A DNA stretch of 64,000 nucleotides from Planctomycetota bacterium. GTDB lineage: Bacteria > Planctomycetota > Phycisphaerae > Phycisphaerales > UBA1924. The notes under the pieces are model-generated. The model was not told where the DNA came from. It saw only the letters and a list, made by a program, of their open reading frames with translations, and ran no database searches. Both the position numbers and the translations under genes were made by a program. The stretch covers positions 62,001 through 126,000 of the forward strand of contig JAEYUO010000072.1 in the NCBI GenBank assembly GCA_023432465.1. Direction: 5' to 3'. Shown here one piece after another: positions 17,954 to 26,533 of the stretch (position 1 is its first letter; each line of letters opens with the position of its first letter).

Positions 17954-18445
17954 TTACCGAAAGGCGAGCGAACGCACCAGTTCAAGCGCGCTGCGCACGT
18001 GCCTTCCGGCACGCAGCGGCGCGTTGTAAACCAGCCGCACAATGCCCGCGGCGTCGATCACGTATGTCACCCTGCCCGCAAACAGGCCGAACGACTTGGG
18101 CACGCCGTACAGCCGACGGACATCACCTGTTGAGTCCGACAGGAGTGTGAAGTCCAGCCGCATCGCCCCGGCAAAGCGAGCGTGCGATTCCGCCGTGTCG
18201 GAGCTCACACCGATCACTGTCGCACCAGCGTCAACGAAATCCGAGTAAGCGTCGCGGAACGCGCACGCTTCCTTCGTGCAGATGGGTGTGAAGTTGCCGG
18301 GATAGAAGTACAGCACCGCGGGGCCCGGCACGCCATCGCGCGATCGGATCTCGGAGAATCGTCTGACGATGCCGGATTGATCCGGCAGTGCGAAGTCCGG
18401 TGCCGGATCACCCACCGCGACAGCACGATGACCCGCTTCATTCAT
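17954..18445 (-). CDS. bcp: peroxiredoxin, BCP/PrxQ type
   Basis: 163 residues. Thiol peroxidase with the motif FTPICTKEACAF: the peroxidatic Cys in T-x-x-C-T and a second Cys five residues on, as in atypical two-Cys BCP/PrxQ proteins. PGPAVLYFYPGNFTP and DFTLLSDSTGDVRRLYGV are also typical. No signal peptide, so cytoplasmic. Start ATG 18445 follows GAGGGAG and overlaps the stop of the glycosyltransferase by four bases, so translation is coupled. It is the last gene of the carotenoid run, and a link to oxidative stress or light is inferred from that position. Confidence 0.92.
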   Translation of the reverse strand: MNEAGHRAVAVGDPAPDFALPDQSGIVRRFSEIRSRDGVPGPAVLYFYPGNFTPICTKEACAFRDAYSDFVDAGATVIGVSSDTAESHARFAGAMRLDFTLLSDSTGDVRRLYGVPKSFGLFAGRVTYVIDAAGIVRLVYNAPLRAGRHVRSALELVRSLAFR

Positions 18446-19632
18446 CGCCGGACTCCCTCGGCAGGGACGCCTGAAAGCCGCGAAACCGCTGCATCGCGTC
18501 CCCGCCACGATCGCCGCCCCAGAAGGTGCAGCACGAAGCTGTGCCACTGGACGAGCGTCATCAGAGCGATGCCCACAGGATGGAGCATCACCGCCGTCAA
18601 GCCCTGCTGGAAGCGATTCGCAAGCACAGCGCGCTGAATCAGGTGCATCGCCACGCACACCAGCGCGAGCACGATTGGCATGGGCAGCGGCCACAACCAC
18701 TCGCCGCTACCGACCAGCGATGCCGCGGCGTGCACCAGCACGCCCCAGGGAAGCACATGTCCGATCAAGTGCAGGGCCGTCAGGAACAGAAGGAGCCATA
18801 CTGAACCGAGTCCCTCGTACGCGTTCTTGGCAAAGCCGCGCCAGGTGTGGACCGGGCCGGTGTACATGCGGCACGACGAGACATCGGTCCCATCGAACAG
18901 ATCGGTGTGGAACCCCGCCCTGCGAAGAACCCGGGGGAGCTTGACGCCATCGTGCATTGAGTCGCGCACGCGCTCATGCCCGCCCGCTGCCAGATACGCC
19001 TCGCGGCGCACCAGGATGAACTGACCGCACGCAGCGCTTGCTGCGGGGTCGTTCGAGCGTCGCATCCGCACGAACGGCAGATAGCTCAGCAGCACAAAGT
19101 GGATCATCGGCACCAGCAGCGACTCCGCCAGTGTGCCGGTGATCTGCCGCGGAAACGTCGAGAGCAGGTCGGCTTTGAGGCCCGTTGCGGCACCAAGAGC
19201 CCGCCTGATGCAATCCGGCGACAGCCGCACATCCGCATCGATGAACAGTAGCCAATCCCCTTGTGCATGCCGCCCGAGTTGGTCGCACGCATGCTGCTTG
19301 CCGATCCAGCCCTCCGGCAGCATCCGTACCGGACACGCGACAACGCGTGGATCTTCCTTGCCGAGCCGTCGCACGATCGAACCCGTCTCATCCGTGCTGT
19401 GATCGTCATACACAAGCACCCGGAGGGCCGTGTGATCGTTTGCCAGCACGGCACGAACGCAGGGCTCGATGTTCTCCTGCTCATTCCTGGCCGGGATGCA
19501 CACCGTGACGGAATCGCCGCGTGCCGGAGCATCCGGTGATGAACGGCGATACAGCCTGAGATTCCAGATCGTCATCGCGAGCGCGCCAGCGCTAACTGTG
19601 AAGGCGATCCACAGCAGGATCACGAGCATCAT
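18442..19632 (-). CDS. family 2 glycosyltransferase, CrtQ-like
   Basis: 396 residues. An N-terminal membrane anchor (ILLWIAFTVSAGALAMTIW) precedes a GT-A domain: VTVCIPARNEQENIEPCV, LVYDDHSTDET, WIGKQHACDQL and the DxD motif in LLFIDADVRLSP. Several spans follow near the C-terminus (VLPWGVLVHAAASLVG and later). The layout is that of CrtQ, the glycosyltransferase that attaches glucose to a C30 carotenoid acid in staphyloxanthin-type pathways. Both ends overlap neighbours by four bases (ATGA), linking it tightly to the acyltransferase and peroxiredoxin genes. Confidence 0.88.
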   Translation of the reverse strand: MMLVILLWIAFTVSAGALAMTIWNLRLYRRSSPDAPARGDSVTVCIPARNEQENIEPCVRAVLANDHTALRVLVYDDHSTDETGSIVRRLGKEDPRVVACPVRMLPEGWIGKQHACDQLGRHAQGDWLLFIDADVRLSPDCIRRALGAATGLKADLLSTFPRQITGTLAESLLVPMIHFVLLSYLPFVRMRRSNDPAASAACGQFILVRREAYLAAGGHERVRDSMHDGVKLPRVLRRAGFHTDLFDGTDVSSCRMYTGPVHTWRGFAKNAYEGLGSVWLLLFLTALHLIGHVLPWGVLVHAAASLVGSGEWLWPLPMPIVLALVCVAMHLIQRAVLANRFQQGLTAVMLHPVGIALMTLVQWHSFVLHLLGRRSWRGRDAAVSRLSGVPAEGVRR

Positions 19633-20489
19633 CGCGACCCTCCGCCGGTTGGTGTCGCAGGGCTGGTAAACGCGGCATCAACCGGCATGGACGAGCCCCG
19701 CCGCGACTGGATCTCTCCCGCACGCCCCCGCAGACGAAGCCACAGACCGTGCAGAGGATTGACACTCGTCGCAGTGCCCAACCCAGACCCCACCACAACC
19801 GCAAACGGCTCGGCATCCCTGGCGATCACCAGCCGCGAGAGCTCATCCGCTGCGTGCTGCATATGGGCGGAGATGTTCCTGTGCCACCCCGCGGTGCTCG
19901 CCGGCACCGGCGCGGGAACCTCGATCGCATGAACGAAGACCGAGGGCCGCGAGTCCTGCCAGAAAGCATACTCGATCGCCGCGACAAGTACGCGAACCTC
20001 AGGAAGCCGCGTTGCTATGGCCGCGGCCCCCGGGCGCAGTCGGATTGGCTCGCGCGGGTCGGCGAACCTGCCCTGCGGGGTGATGCCGAGCGTGAAGCGT
20101 GGGTTCCGCTGACGCAGCTCGTCGATGTACTCCGCCATCGCGGCCAGACTTCGCGGATCGTCGGGATCGATGCCAAAGAGCCCGAGCTTCCGGAAGAAGC
20201 GAAACCGCGCGAGCTGCTCGGCCTCAATGGGGGAGTAATGCTGTCGAAGGGGCATGCGCTCGCGTTGGAACAGCAACGCAACCAGCGGGTCCCACCACGA
20301 GCTGTGTGTGCAGCACATCACCGCTGGCCCTGCGAACGCATTCATCTCGCGCAGAAGCTCGAGCGTCCGGGGCGTCGCGTGCACGCGATGGAACCGCTTG
20401 CGGAGCAGCCGACGCGTGTACCACGTAAACACCCGCGCAAAGCCCTCGCGCGGGGTTGCCGGGATCAGTTGCTCGCGGCCGCCGCGCAT
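19629..20489 (-). CDS. acyltransferase, PlsC-like (CrtO role proposed)
   Basis: 286 residues with the lysophospholipid acyltransferase motif H-x4-D in THSSWWDPLVALL and a second block TPQGRFADPREPIRL in place of the usual E-G-T-R. The N-terminal half carries a basic amphipathic helix (WYTRRLLRKRFHRVHATP). There is no clear membrane span. Position between the CrtP-like and CrtQ-like genes suggests it esterifies the glycosylated carotenoid with a fatty acid, the final staphyloxanthin-type step. Its start lies inside the end of the upstream gene (25-base overlap). A general lysophospholipid acyltransferase is the alternative. Confidence 0.82.
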   Translation of the reverse strand: MRGGREQLIPATPREGFARVFTWYTRRLLRKRFHRVHATPRTLELLREMNAFAGPAVMCCTHSSWWDPLVALLFQRERMPLRQHYSPIEAEQLARFRFFRKLGLFGIDPDDPRSLAAMAEYIDELRQRNPRFTLGITPQGRFADPREPIRLRPGAAAIATRLPEVRVLVAAIEYAFWQDSRPSVFVHAIEVPAPVPASTAGWHRNISAHMQHAADELSRLVIARDAEPFAVVVGSGLGTATSVNPLHGLWLRLRGRAGEIQSRRGSSMPVDAAFTSPATPTGGGSR

Positions 20490-22102
20490 ACCGGTTCGAC
20501 CTCCTTCCGCCCCGTCCGCGGTGTGCCACCCAGGTCCTCGATCAGCGCGTTCGCCGCCGTCACACCGCTCATCAACACCATCGGCACGCCAGGCCCGGGG
20601 TTCGCCGATCCTCCCGCCAGATACAGATTCTTGAGCACCATGCTGCGGTTGCGGGGCTTGAAGCCGCCCGCCAGACGGCCGTGCGAGGCAAGGCCGTAGA
20701 TCGCTCCGCCCTCCGCGTTGTACATCCGGTCGATCTGTGTCGGTGTCAGGTACCGCTCAACCGCGATGTGATTGTCGATGTCCCCCATGCCGAACCGTCG
20801 CATTTTCGCGAGGATGACTTCGCGATAGTGCCGCAGTGTAGGCCCCGGCGAACCATCGGCTTCGAGCCACTTGTGCTCGGGCCGCAGGTAGGGCGTGTGA
20901 ACGAGAATGTACATCGCTTCACATCCCGGCGGCGCCTGCACACCCTCCGGCTCCGTGCGGCTGGGCACGGCAAGGTACAGAGTCGGGTCCTCGGTCGGGA
21001 TGCCGCGGGCATAGATGTCATTGAACTCCCGCTGCGAGTCACTCGAGAACAGGAAGTCGTGGTGTGCCAGGTGCGGATACTGCCTGGTCAGGCCAAGATA
21101 CAGCACCACGCCCGAGCACGCGGGCTTGTAGGTCTTCGCGATCGCGCGGAGCCGGGCATTCGCCCGCGGCGTGTCCAGCAGGTCGCGGCATGTCCGCTGC
21201 ACATCACAGTTGGAGATCACGTTCGCAGCGTTGATGACACGCCCGTCCGCGAGTTCCACGCCGATCGCTCGATCACCGGAGGTCAGAATCCGGCTCACCC
21301 TGACGCCGAGCATGCACTCCACGCCCTCCTCGCGAGCGATCCGCTCAAGGGAACGTGCCACCATCCGCGTCCCGCCACGCGGGTACCAGCACCCATGATC
21401 CACCTGTGCTGCGGCAATGAGCGAGAGAATCGCCGGAGCCAGAAAAGGGCTCGAACCCACGTACTGCAGGAAGTGCTCGACAAGCTGGCGAGTGTGGGGC
21501 TCGGGGATCTTCGCGTGCGCGGTGCCGGCCATCGTGCTGTGCATGCGCATCGCCAGCACATCGCGGAGCAGCGCGGCATCCCGCGGCGGGCCGGACCGCA
21601 TCATGTCGCCGACGCTGCCGATGTCCTTGTAGAAGAACACCTTCTCGCTCAAGCGGTACATGCGCCGCGAGTACTCGACGAACTTCGCATAGCCATCCCC
21701 CGCGCCGCTCCCGGGGAAAAGCTGCTCGAACTGTGCCCTCATCCTCGCGACATCTTTGAACAGATCGATCGTGGTGCCATCCTCAAAGAAGCACCGCCAC
21801 TGTGGGTCGAGATCCACAAGGTCGATGTAGTCCGCCACGGTGCGGCCCGACCGCTCAATAATGCCGCGCAGCACCTGCGGGAGCGTGATGATCGTCGGGC
21901 CCATGTCGAAGGTAAACCGCCCGGCAGGCGCAGCGGCATTCCCCGCAAACGGCACCGAGAGCACGTTCATCTTGCCGCCGAGGTGCTCGTTGGAGTCGAT
22001 GATCGCGACCGAAAGTCCCCTCGCGGCGCATTCCACGGCCGACGAAAGTCCCGCAAGGCCGCCGCCGATTATCACAACGTCATAGGTAGGTGTTCTGTGC
22101 AT
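20465..22102 (-). CDS. carotenoid desaturase/oxidase, CrtP-like
   Basis: 545 residues of the phytoene-desaturase family. FAD motif VVIIGGGLAGLSSAVECAA at residues 9-27, then HLGGKMNV and the conserved RFTFDMGPTIITLP. The C-terminal signature of the family is GLASHGRLAGGFKP with LYLAGGSANPGPGVPMVLMSG. A neighbouring divergent gene encodes a second family member; I assign this one to the CrtP (terminal oxidase) role because it lies next to the aldehyde dehydrogenase, which would process its product. Which of the two is desaturase and which oxidase cannot be settled by sight. Starts 21 bases after aldH. Confidence 0.85.
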   Translation of the reverse strand: MHRTPTYDVVIIGGGLAGLSSAVECAARGLSVAIIDSNEHLGGKMNVLSVPFAGNAAAPAGRFTFDMGPTIITLPQVLRGIIERSGRTVADYIDLVDLDPQWRCFFEDGTTIDLFKDVARMRAQFEQLFPGSGAGDGYAKFVEYSRRMYRLSEKVFFYKDIGSVGDMMRSGPPRDAALLRDVLAMRMHSTMAGTAHAKIPEPHTRQLVEHFLQYVGSSPFLAPAILSLIAAAQVDHGCWYPRGGTRMVARSLERIAREEGVECMLGVRVSRILTSGDRAIGVELADGRVINAANVISNCDVQRTCRDLLDTPRANARLRAIAKTYKPACSGVVLYLGLTRQYPHLAHHDFLFSSDSQREFNDIYARGIPTEDPTLYLAVPSRTEPEGVQAPPGCEAMYILVHTPYLRPEHKWLEADGSPGPTLRHYREVILAKMRRFGMGDIDNHIAVERYLTPTQIDRMYNAEGGAIYGLASHGRLAGGFKPRNRSMVLKNLYLAGGSANPGPGVPMVLMSGVTAANALIEDLGGTPRTGRKEVEPVCAAAASN

Positions 22103-22123
22103 GGTGTTGCTGAAATGCGACTA

Positions 22124-23593
22124 TTAGCGCCGCGTCTCGTATCTCCGGAGCATAAACCGGCCGATGCGATCCGCCGCGGCGGAGGTCGGGACAGTCAAAG
22201 GAAGTCGAAACCACGTCGATGTCCGCGCGATGTGTACAGGCCGGGTGAGCGCGAGCAGTCCCGCTTCGCCCCTGCTTGGGCCCCATCCACTCGGCCCGCG
22301 CCCGGAGATGCTCACACGCGGGTCTCCTGTCGGCACGACACAGTCATTCACGGTCACAATCGCCGAGCCAAGGCGGGAAGCGAGACGATCGGCGCCCCTC
22401 ACGTCCCGAGTAAAGACGGCAGTTGCGAGCACGTGCCCCTCGCTCGCTTCGGCGTGGAGCCGCAGGGCATCATCAACATCCGAGACCGGCGCAACTGCGA
22501 GCACGGGACCAAAGTGCCGTCCGCTGATGAGCGCGGCATCGCGTGGACAGTCCGCGATCGCCAGCGGCACAAGAGCGTCTGCCCTAGGCGCTTCAAGCAC
22601 GCCCGAAAGGCTGCGCCCGCCCGCGGCCACCGCTTCGCACGAGAGTTCGTAGCACTCCCGGGCCGCACCAGGGTCGATCAGCCTGCGCGGCCCTGCACCC
22701 GCGGCCAACCGGGCAAGCTGCGATACAAAGGCGTGATACACCGATCGCTCGACCAATACACGACGCGGCGCCATGCAGGTCTGCCCCGCGTTCATCGTCA
22801 CCGCGTTCCAGATGCTCCGCGCGGCGAGCGACGGGTCCGCATCCGCCAGCACGATCGCCGAGTCCCGCCCCGAGAGCTCCAGCGTCGTGGGGAGCAGCCG
22901 GGAGGCGGCGATTGCGGCGATCTCCCTGCCGACAGAGGTTGATCCGGTGAACATCAGGTGATCAAGCCGCTCATGGGCCAGCATTTCCTGACCGGCCTCA
23001 CGCGTCGCCGCATAGGTGCGCAGCGTTCCCGCGGGAAGCCCCGCCTGCTGAGCAATTTCCAGGAGCATCGCCTGTGTGCGTGGCGATCGTTCCGACGGCT
23101 TGACGACGACGTCATTCCCGGCCACGAGAGCCTGAACCAGTTGCACGCCCAAAAGCTGTACCGGGTAGTTCCATGTCGCGATGATGCCCACCCGTCCAAG
23201 CGGGGCACGCCCGATGCGATGCGATTGTCCAAGGGACCACCAGGCTCCACCCCGACAACTGCGGCCGCGGAGCAGGCGTGGCGCATGGCGCTCGTGCCAC
23301 TTACACGCGGCAAGCAAAGGGAGCAGGTCAGACGTCAACGCCTCCCATCGTGGCTTGTGGACCTCCGCCTCGACATGCTGCAAGAGCTCATCCGCTCTCG
23401 CGACAAGCACGTCCCGAAATCGCCGCACCCATGCGCAGCGAGCCGCGGCAGATGTTCCCGCCCATTCCGATGGCATCAGAGAATCGACAGCGATCGGGTC
23501 GGTCGGGGACGCGGACATGCCCGCGGCGGCGGGGCGTTCTCCCGTCGCCTCGAAACGGGAACGTGGTATGGTGGTTTCGACAACCGCTGGCAT
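22124..23593 (-). CDS. aldehyde dehydrogenase, AldH-like
   Basis: 489 residues. NAD(P)-dependent aldehyde dehydrogenase with GIIATWNYPVQL (Asn of the active site), VVVKPSERSPRT, FTGSTSVGREI, the catalytic Glu in ELSGRDSAIVL and catalytic Cys near 271 in NAGQTCMAP. In C30 carotenoid pathways a dedicated AldH oxidises the terminal aldehyde made by CrtP to a carboxylic acid for glycosylation. The start could be 23593 or an ATG at 23518; both lack a strong ribosome-binding site. It is the first gene of the minus-strand carotenoid run. Confidence 0.9.
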   Translation of the reverse strand: MPAVVETTIPRSRFEATGERPAAAGMSASPTDPIAVDSLMPSEWAGTSAAARCAWVRRFRDVLVARADELLQHVEAEVHKPRWEALTSDLLPLLAACKWHERHAPRLLRGRSCRGGAWWSLGQSHRIGRAPLGRVGIIATWNYPVQLLGVQLVQALVAGNDVVVKPSERSPRTQAMLLEIAQQAGLPAGTLRTYAATREAGQEMLAHERLDHLMFTGSTSVGREIAAIAASRLLPTTLELSGRDSAIVLADADPSLAARSIWNAVTMNAGQTCMAPRRVLVERSVYHAFVSQLARLAAGAGPRRLIDPGAARECYELSCEAVAAGGRSLSGVLEAPRADALVPLAIADCPRDAALISGRHFGPVLAVAPVSDVDDALRLHAEASEGHVLATAVFTRDVRGADRLASRLGSAIVTVNDCVVPTGDPRVSISGRGPSGWGPSRGEAGLLALTRPVHIARTSTWFRLPLTVPTSAAADRIGRFMLRRYETRR

Positions 23594-23765
23594 CGCTCTA
23601 TCCCGAAAAGCTCCAACATCACCACGAGGTGAATCCGGCCGTTACGGGTGTTTCGATATCAAGGCTACGAGCGATTCACGTCCGCAGAATCCAAATTCAA
23701 TCGGTAAGCGTGATTGAGCACCCTGCTTGGGGGGCGAGCATCCGGACCGGAAAGTAGCGAATGGC
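23594..23765. promoter_or_regulatory. divergent intergenic region of the carotenoid locus
   Basis: 172 bases separate the divergent aldH and crtN-like genes, so the promoters for both arms must lie here or inside the aldH 5' end. No inverted repeat or sigma-type box stood out convincingly. Confidence 0.55.
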
Positions 23766-25349
23766 ATGATGACAACGCATTCAAGCCCGGTGGCGATCGT
23801 TGGGGCAGGCCCGGGTGGTTTGGCCATGGCCATGCTGCTCGCGGCGCGAGGCGTGCCCGTGCGGGTCTATGAATCCATGGCCACGCCCGGCGGGCGCACC
23901 AGCCGCATCCTTCTGGACTCGCCTGTCGGGAAGTTCGGGTTCGACCGTGGCCCCACCTTCTTTCTCATGCCGTATGTTCTTGAGGAGATCTTCGCGGCGT
24001 CCGGCAGACGCCTGACAGACTACGCCGACCTCACTCGTCTTGACCCCATGTACCGGCTCATCATGGGACGGTCAGGCCAGGCGCCGATCTCAATCGACAC
24101 CACACAGGACGTTGAGGAAATGTCGCGCCGGCTCGCCGGTATCAACGCCGCGGACGGCGCTGCGTTCGAGCGCTTCATCGCGGACAACCGCGCCAAGCTC
24201 TCCCTCATGGAGCCCATCCTCCGCTCCCCGATGCGAGGTCTGAGCGATGTCATCACGCTCGGCTCCACGCGTTTCTTGCCGCATCTGTCTCCGCACCTCT
24301 CCGTCGATGGTCTGCTCCGCAAGTACTTCCAGGACCCGCACGTCCGGATGGCGGTGTCATTCCAGAGCAAGTACCTCGGCATGAGCCCGCTCGAGTGCCC
24401 GAGCCTCTTCACGATTCTCCCCTTTATCGAGTACGAGTACGGCGTCTGGCACCCGCGCGGCGGATGCTCCGCACTCCTTGAAGCGATGACGACTGCCTGC
24501 GAAGAGATGGGAGTCGAGTTCCGTTTCTCTTGCCCCGTCGCGGGGATCGAACGCGACGGCTCCAGGATCGTGGGCGTGCGGCTGCCCGATGGCCGTATCG
24601 AGCGCCACCCGCACGTCGTGGTCAATGCCGATGCGACCGCGGCGATCAAGCGATTTCTCCCCGAAGAAGCGCGCCGACGTTTCGGCTCCGGAGTCGGCAG
24701 CGCGAGCGACCGCAAGATCAACTCCATGCGATACTCCTGCAGCACGGCCATGCTGTACCTCGGCATCCGCGGAGCCGCCGATCTGCCACACCACACAATC
24801 TACATTTCCTCGGACTACCGCGGCAACCTCGAGGACATCACGACCAACGGCACACTCAGCGAAGACCCCAGTCTCTATGTTTGCAACCCTGTGCCGATCG
24901 ATCCCTCGCTCGCCCCACCCGGCCACGCATCGCTCTATGTGCTGCTGCCGACCCCGAACCTCAAGGACGGGCGAATCGAATGGACATCCCAAGCCGCCAA
25001 CGTCCGTGCGACCATGCTCGAGCAGCTCGAGCAACGGTTCGGGATCGATGGCATCGAGCAGCGCATTGTTGTTGAGAAGATGATCACGCCCGCAGACTGG
25101 CAGAGCGGGATCGACGGGATGGGGCCCATCAACTTCGGCGCAACGTTTAATCTCGCGCACAACCTCGGGCAGATGCTCCACAAGCGTGTACAGCATCGCC
25201 TTGATGGCTTTGATGGCCTTTGGTTCGTCGGAGGCGGGACCCACCCCGGTTCCGGACTTCCGGTGATCTTCCTCTCGGCTCAGATCGCCTCATCCATGCT
25301 CCTCAGCGAACTCGGGGCCCAAGTCCAGCCAGAACTCGCGGCGGTCTGA
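23766..25349 (+). CDS. crtN: carotenoid desaturase, CrtN-like
   Basis: 527 residues. Phytoene-desaturase family: FAD motif VAIVGAGPGGLAMAMLLAARG near the start (residues 9-29 in two blocks), PGGRTSRI, and KFGFDRGPTFFLMPYVL. The centre has FQSKYLGMSPLECPSLFTIL and WHPRGGCSALLEAM. It ends WFVGGGTHPGSGLPVIFLS. CrtN proteins desaturate a C30 backbone, squalene-derived in planctomycetes and diapophytoene in staphylococci. ATG codons at 23766 and 23769 are both possible, after GGAAAG. It is transcribed divergently from the other carotenoid genes; no squalene synthase gene is in the window. Confidence 0.87.
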   Translation: MMTTHSSPVAIVGAGPGGLAMAMLLAARGVPVRVYESMATPGGRTSRILLDSPVGKFGFDRGPTFFLMPYVLEEIFAASGRRLTDYADLTRLDPMYRLIMGRSGQAPISIDTTQDVEEMSRRLAGINAADGAAFERFIADNRAKLSLMEPILRSPMRGLSDVITLGSTRFLPHLSPHLSVDGLLRKYFQDPHVRMAVSFQSKYLGMSPLECPSLFTILPFIEYEYGVWHPRGGCSALLEAMTTACEEMGVEFRFSCPVAGIERDGSRIVGVRLPDGRIERHPHVVVNADATAAIKRFLPEEARRRFGSGVGSASDRKINSMRYSCSTAMLYLGIRGAADLPHHTIYISSDYRGNLEDITTNGTLSEDPSLYVCNPVPIDPSLAPPGHASLYVLLPTPNLKDGRIEWTSQAANVRATMLEQLEQRFGIDGIEQRIVVEKMITPADWQSGIDGMGPINFGATFNLAHNLGQMLHKRVQHRLDGFDGLWFVGGGTHPGSGLPVIFLSAQIASSMLLSELGAQVQPELAAV

Positions 25350-25351
25350 GG

Positions 25352-26290
25352 TCACTCGCTGTTGAAGCAACCGCCAAGCTCGCGGCAAACGACATCGCTC
25401 CAGCCCATGCCCGCCGCCGCCTCAAGCCGAGTCAGCGGCTCGCCCGGCCGCTCCTCCCCGAGGTCAAACGTCGAGTGGTGCATCGGCATGAGCTTCCCGT
25501 TCTCACCCCGAAGGTGGCGGAACATCCTCCACACCTGCTCCGGCGTGGCGTGTGCCTGCTCCCACGGCTCGTAGGCGCCCACCCCGAAGATCGAGAGGTC
25601 GACCGGACCAACCCGCTCGAACGCATCCGTCGCGGCGGTGTCGCCCGCGAAGAGCACCCTCCGCCGACCCATCTGCATCACGTACGAGTTGAACCCGCGG
25701 CGTCGATCCACCGCCGTTCTCGCCCCCCAGTGCGCCGGACGGATCGCATCGATTCGAAGCGGCCCGATGCTGATCGAGCCTGTCCACGGAAGCTCGAGCA
25801 CCGCTCGGAACCCCGCGGGGATCAGCCGCTGCGTGCGTGCGGCGGTAATGACGGTCGCGCCACGGGCCGGACCTGCCGCGAGCCGCCGAAGTGTCGGCCG
25901 ATCCAGATGGTCGAAGTGCGCGTGCGAGAGCAACACCAGATCGATCGGCGGCAGCATCGACTCGGTAATCGCGGGCTGCGTCAGCCGTCGCAGTCCAAAG
26001 GTCCTCTGCCCGAGCGTGATGCCGATGCGCTCCGAAAACACAGGATCCGTCAGCACGGTCATGCGGCGCTGGCCCGCTGTCTGAAGACTCAGGAGCACTG
26101 TGGCGTGCCCGACCCACATCGCGGATACTTCCCCACTGCCGAACTGACAGAGGGGGGATTCCCCGAAGTCCGGGGTCGGCGCCGAAGGGGGGTGCAACGA
26201 CTCCCAGAGGTTCCGCGGATATCGCCGCATCCCCGACTGGGCCGCTTTGGTTGCAAGCTTGAGCCGCGCAAGCGCCTTGGAAGTCTGCAT
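25352..26290 (-). CDS. metallo-beta-lactamase protein, NAPE-PLD/UlaG-like
   Basis: About 312 residues from ATG 26290 (MQTSKALARLKLA); ATG 26356 is an alternative start. The superfamily order is visible: AMWVGHATVLLSL, VLTDPVFSERIG, the metal motif LSHAHFDHLDRP, IRPAHWGARTA, VLFAGDTAATDA and LMPMHHSTFDLGEER. The W-x-G-H-A-T start and HWGAR pattern are those of N-acyl-phosphatidylethanolamine phospholipase D-like hydrolases. Substrate unknown; phospholipid or lactone possible. It converges on the crtN-like gene with a two-base gap. Confidence 0.85.
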   Translation of the reverse strand: MQTSKALARLKLATKAAQSGMRRYPRNLWESLHPPSAPTPDFGESPLCQFGSGEVSAMWVGHATVLLSLQTAGQRRMTVLTDPVFSERIGITLGQRTFGLRRLTQPAITESMLPPIDLVLLSHAHFDHLDRPTLRRLAAGPARGATVITAARTQRLIPAGFRAVLELPWTGSISIGPLRIDAIRPAHWGARTAVDRRRGFNSYVMQMGRRRVLFAGDTAATDAFERVGPVDLSIFGVGAYEPWEQAHATPEQVWRMFRHLRGENGKLMPMHHSTFDLGEERPGEPLTRLEAAAGMGWSDVVCRELGGCFNSE

Positions 26291-26533
26291 CGCCCCAACT
26301 GATCGGACGATGTGGCCGTCGGTCCCGACTTCCCGGCTTGGTTTGCGGTGGGGCATGGTCAGCAGGGTGAGAGCAACTGGCGCGCCTGTGCAAACAAAGA
26401 CGATACGCGGGCACTTTCGGGCAAGTTCGTACCCTCGACGCCCATTCTCCAAACCGCCCTTCGATCCGCGGTACACTCGAACTCCGCGGACCGTCGCGTG
26501 TACCTCACGACTTCTCTGAGAAAGGTCGAATTC

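Noticed and set aside
20456..22942. An 828-codon plus-strand frame across the carotenoid genes
   Set aside because: It lies antisense to the crtP-like and aldH genes, both of which have complete family motifs; its product is Arg/His/Pro-rich.
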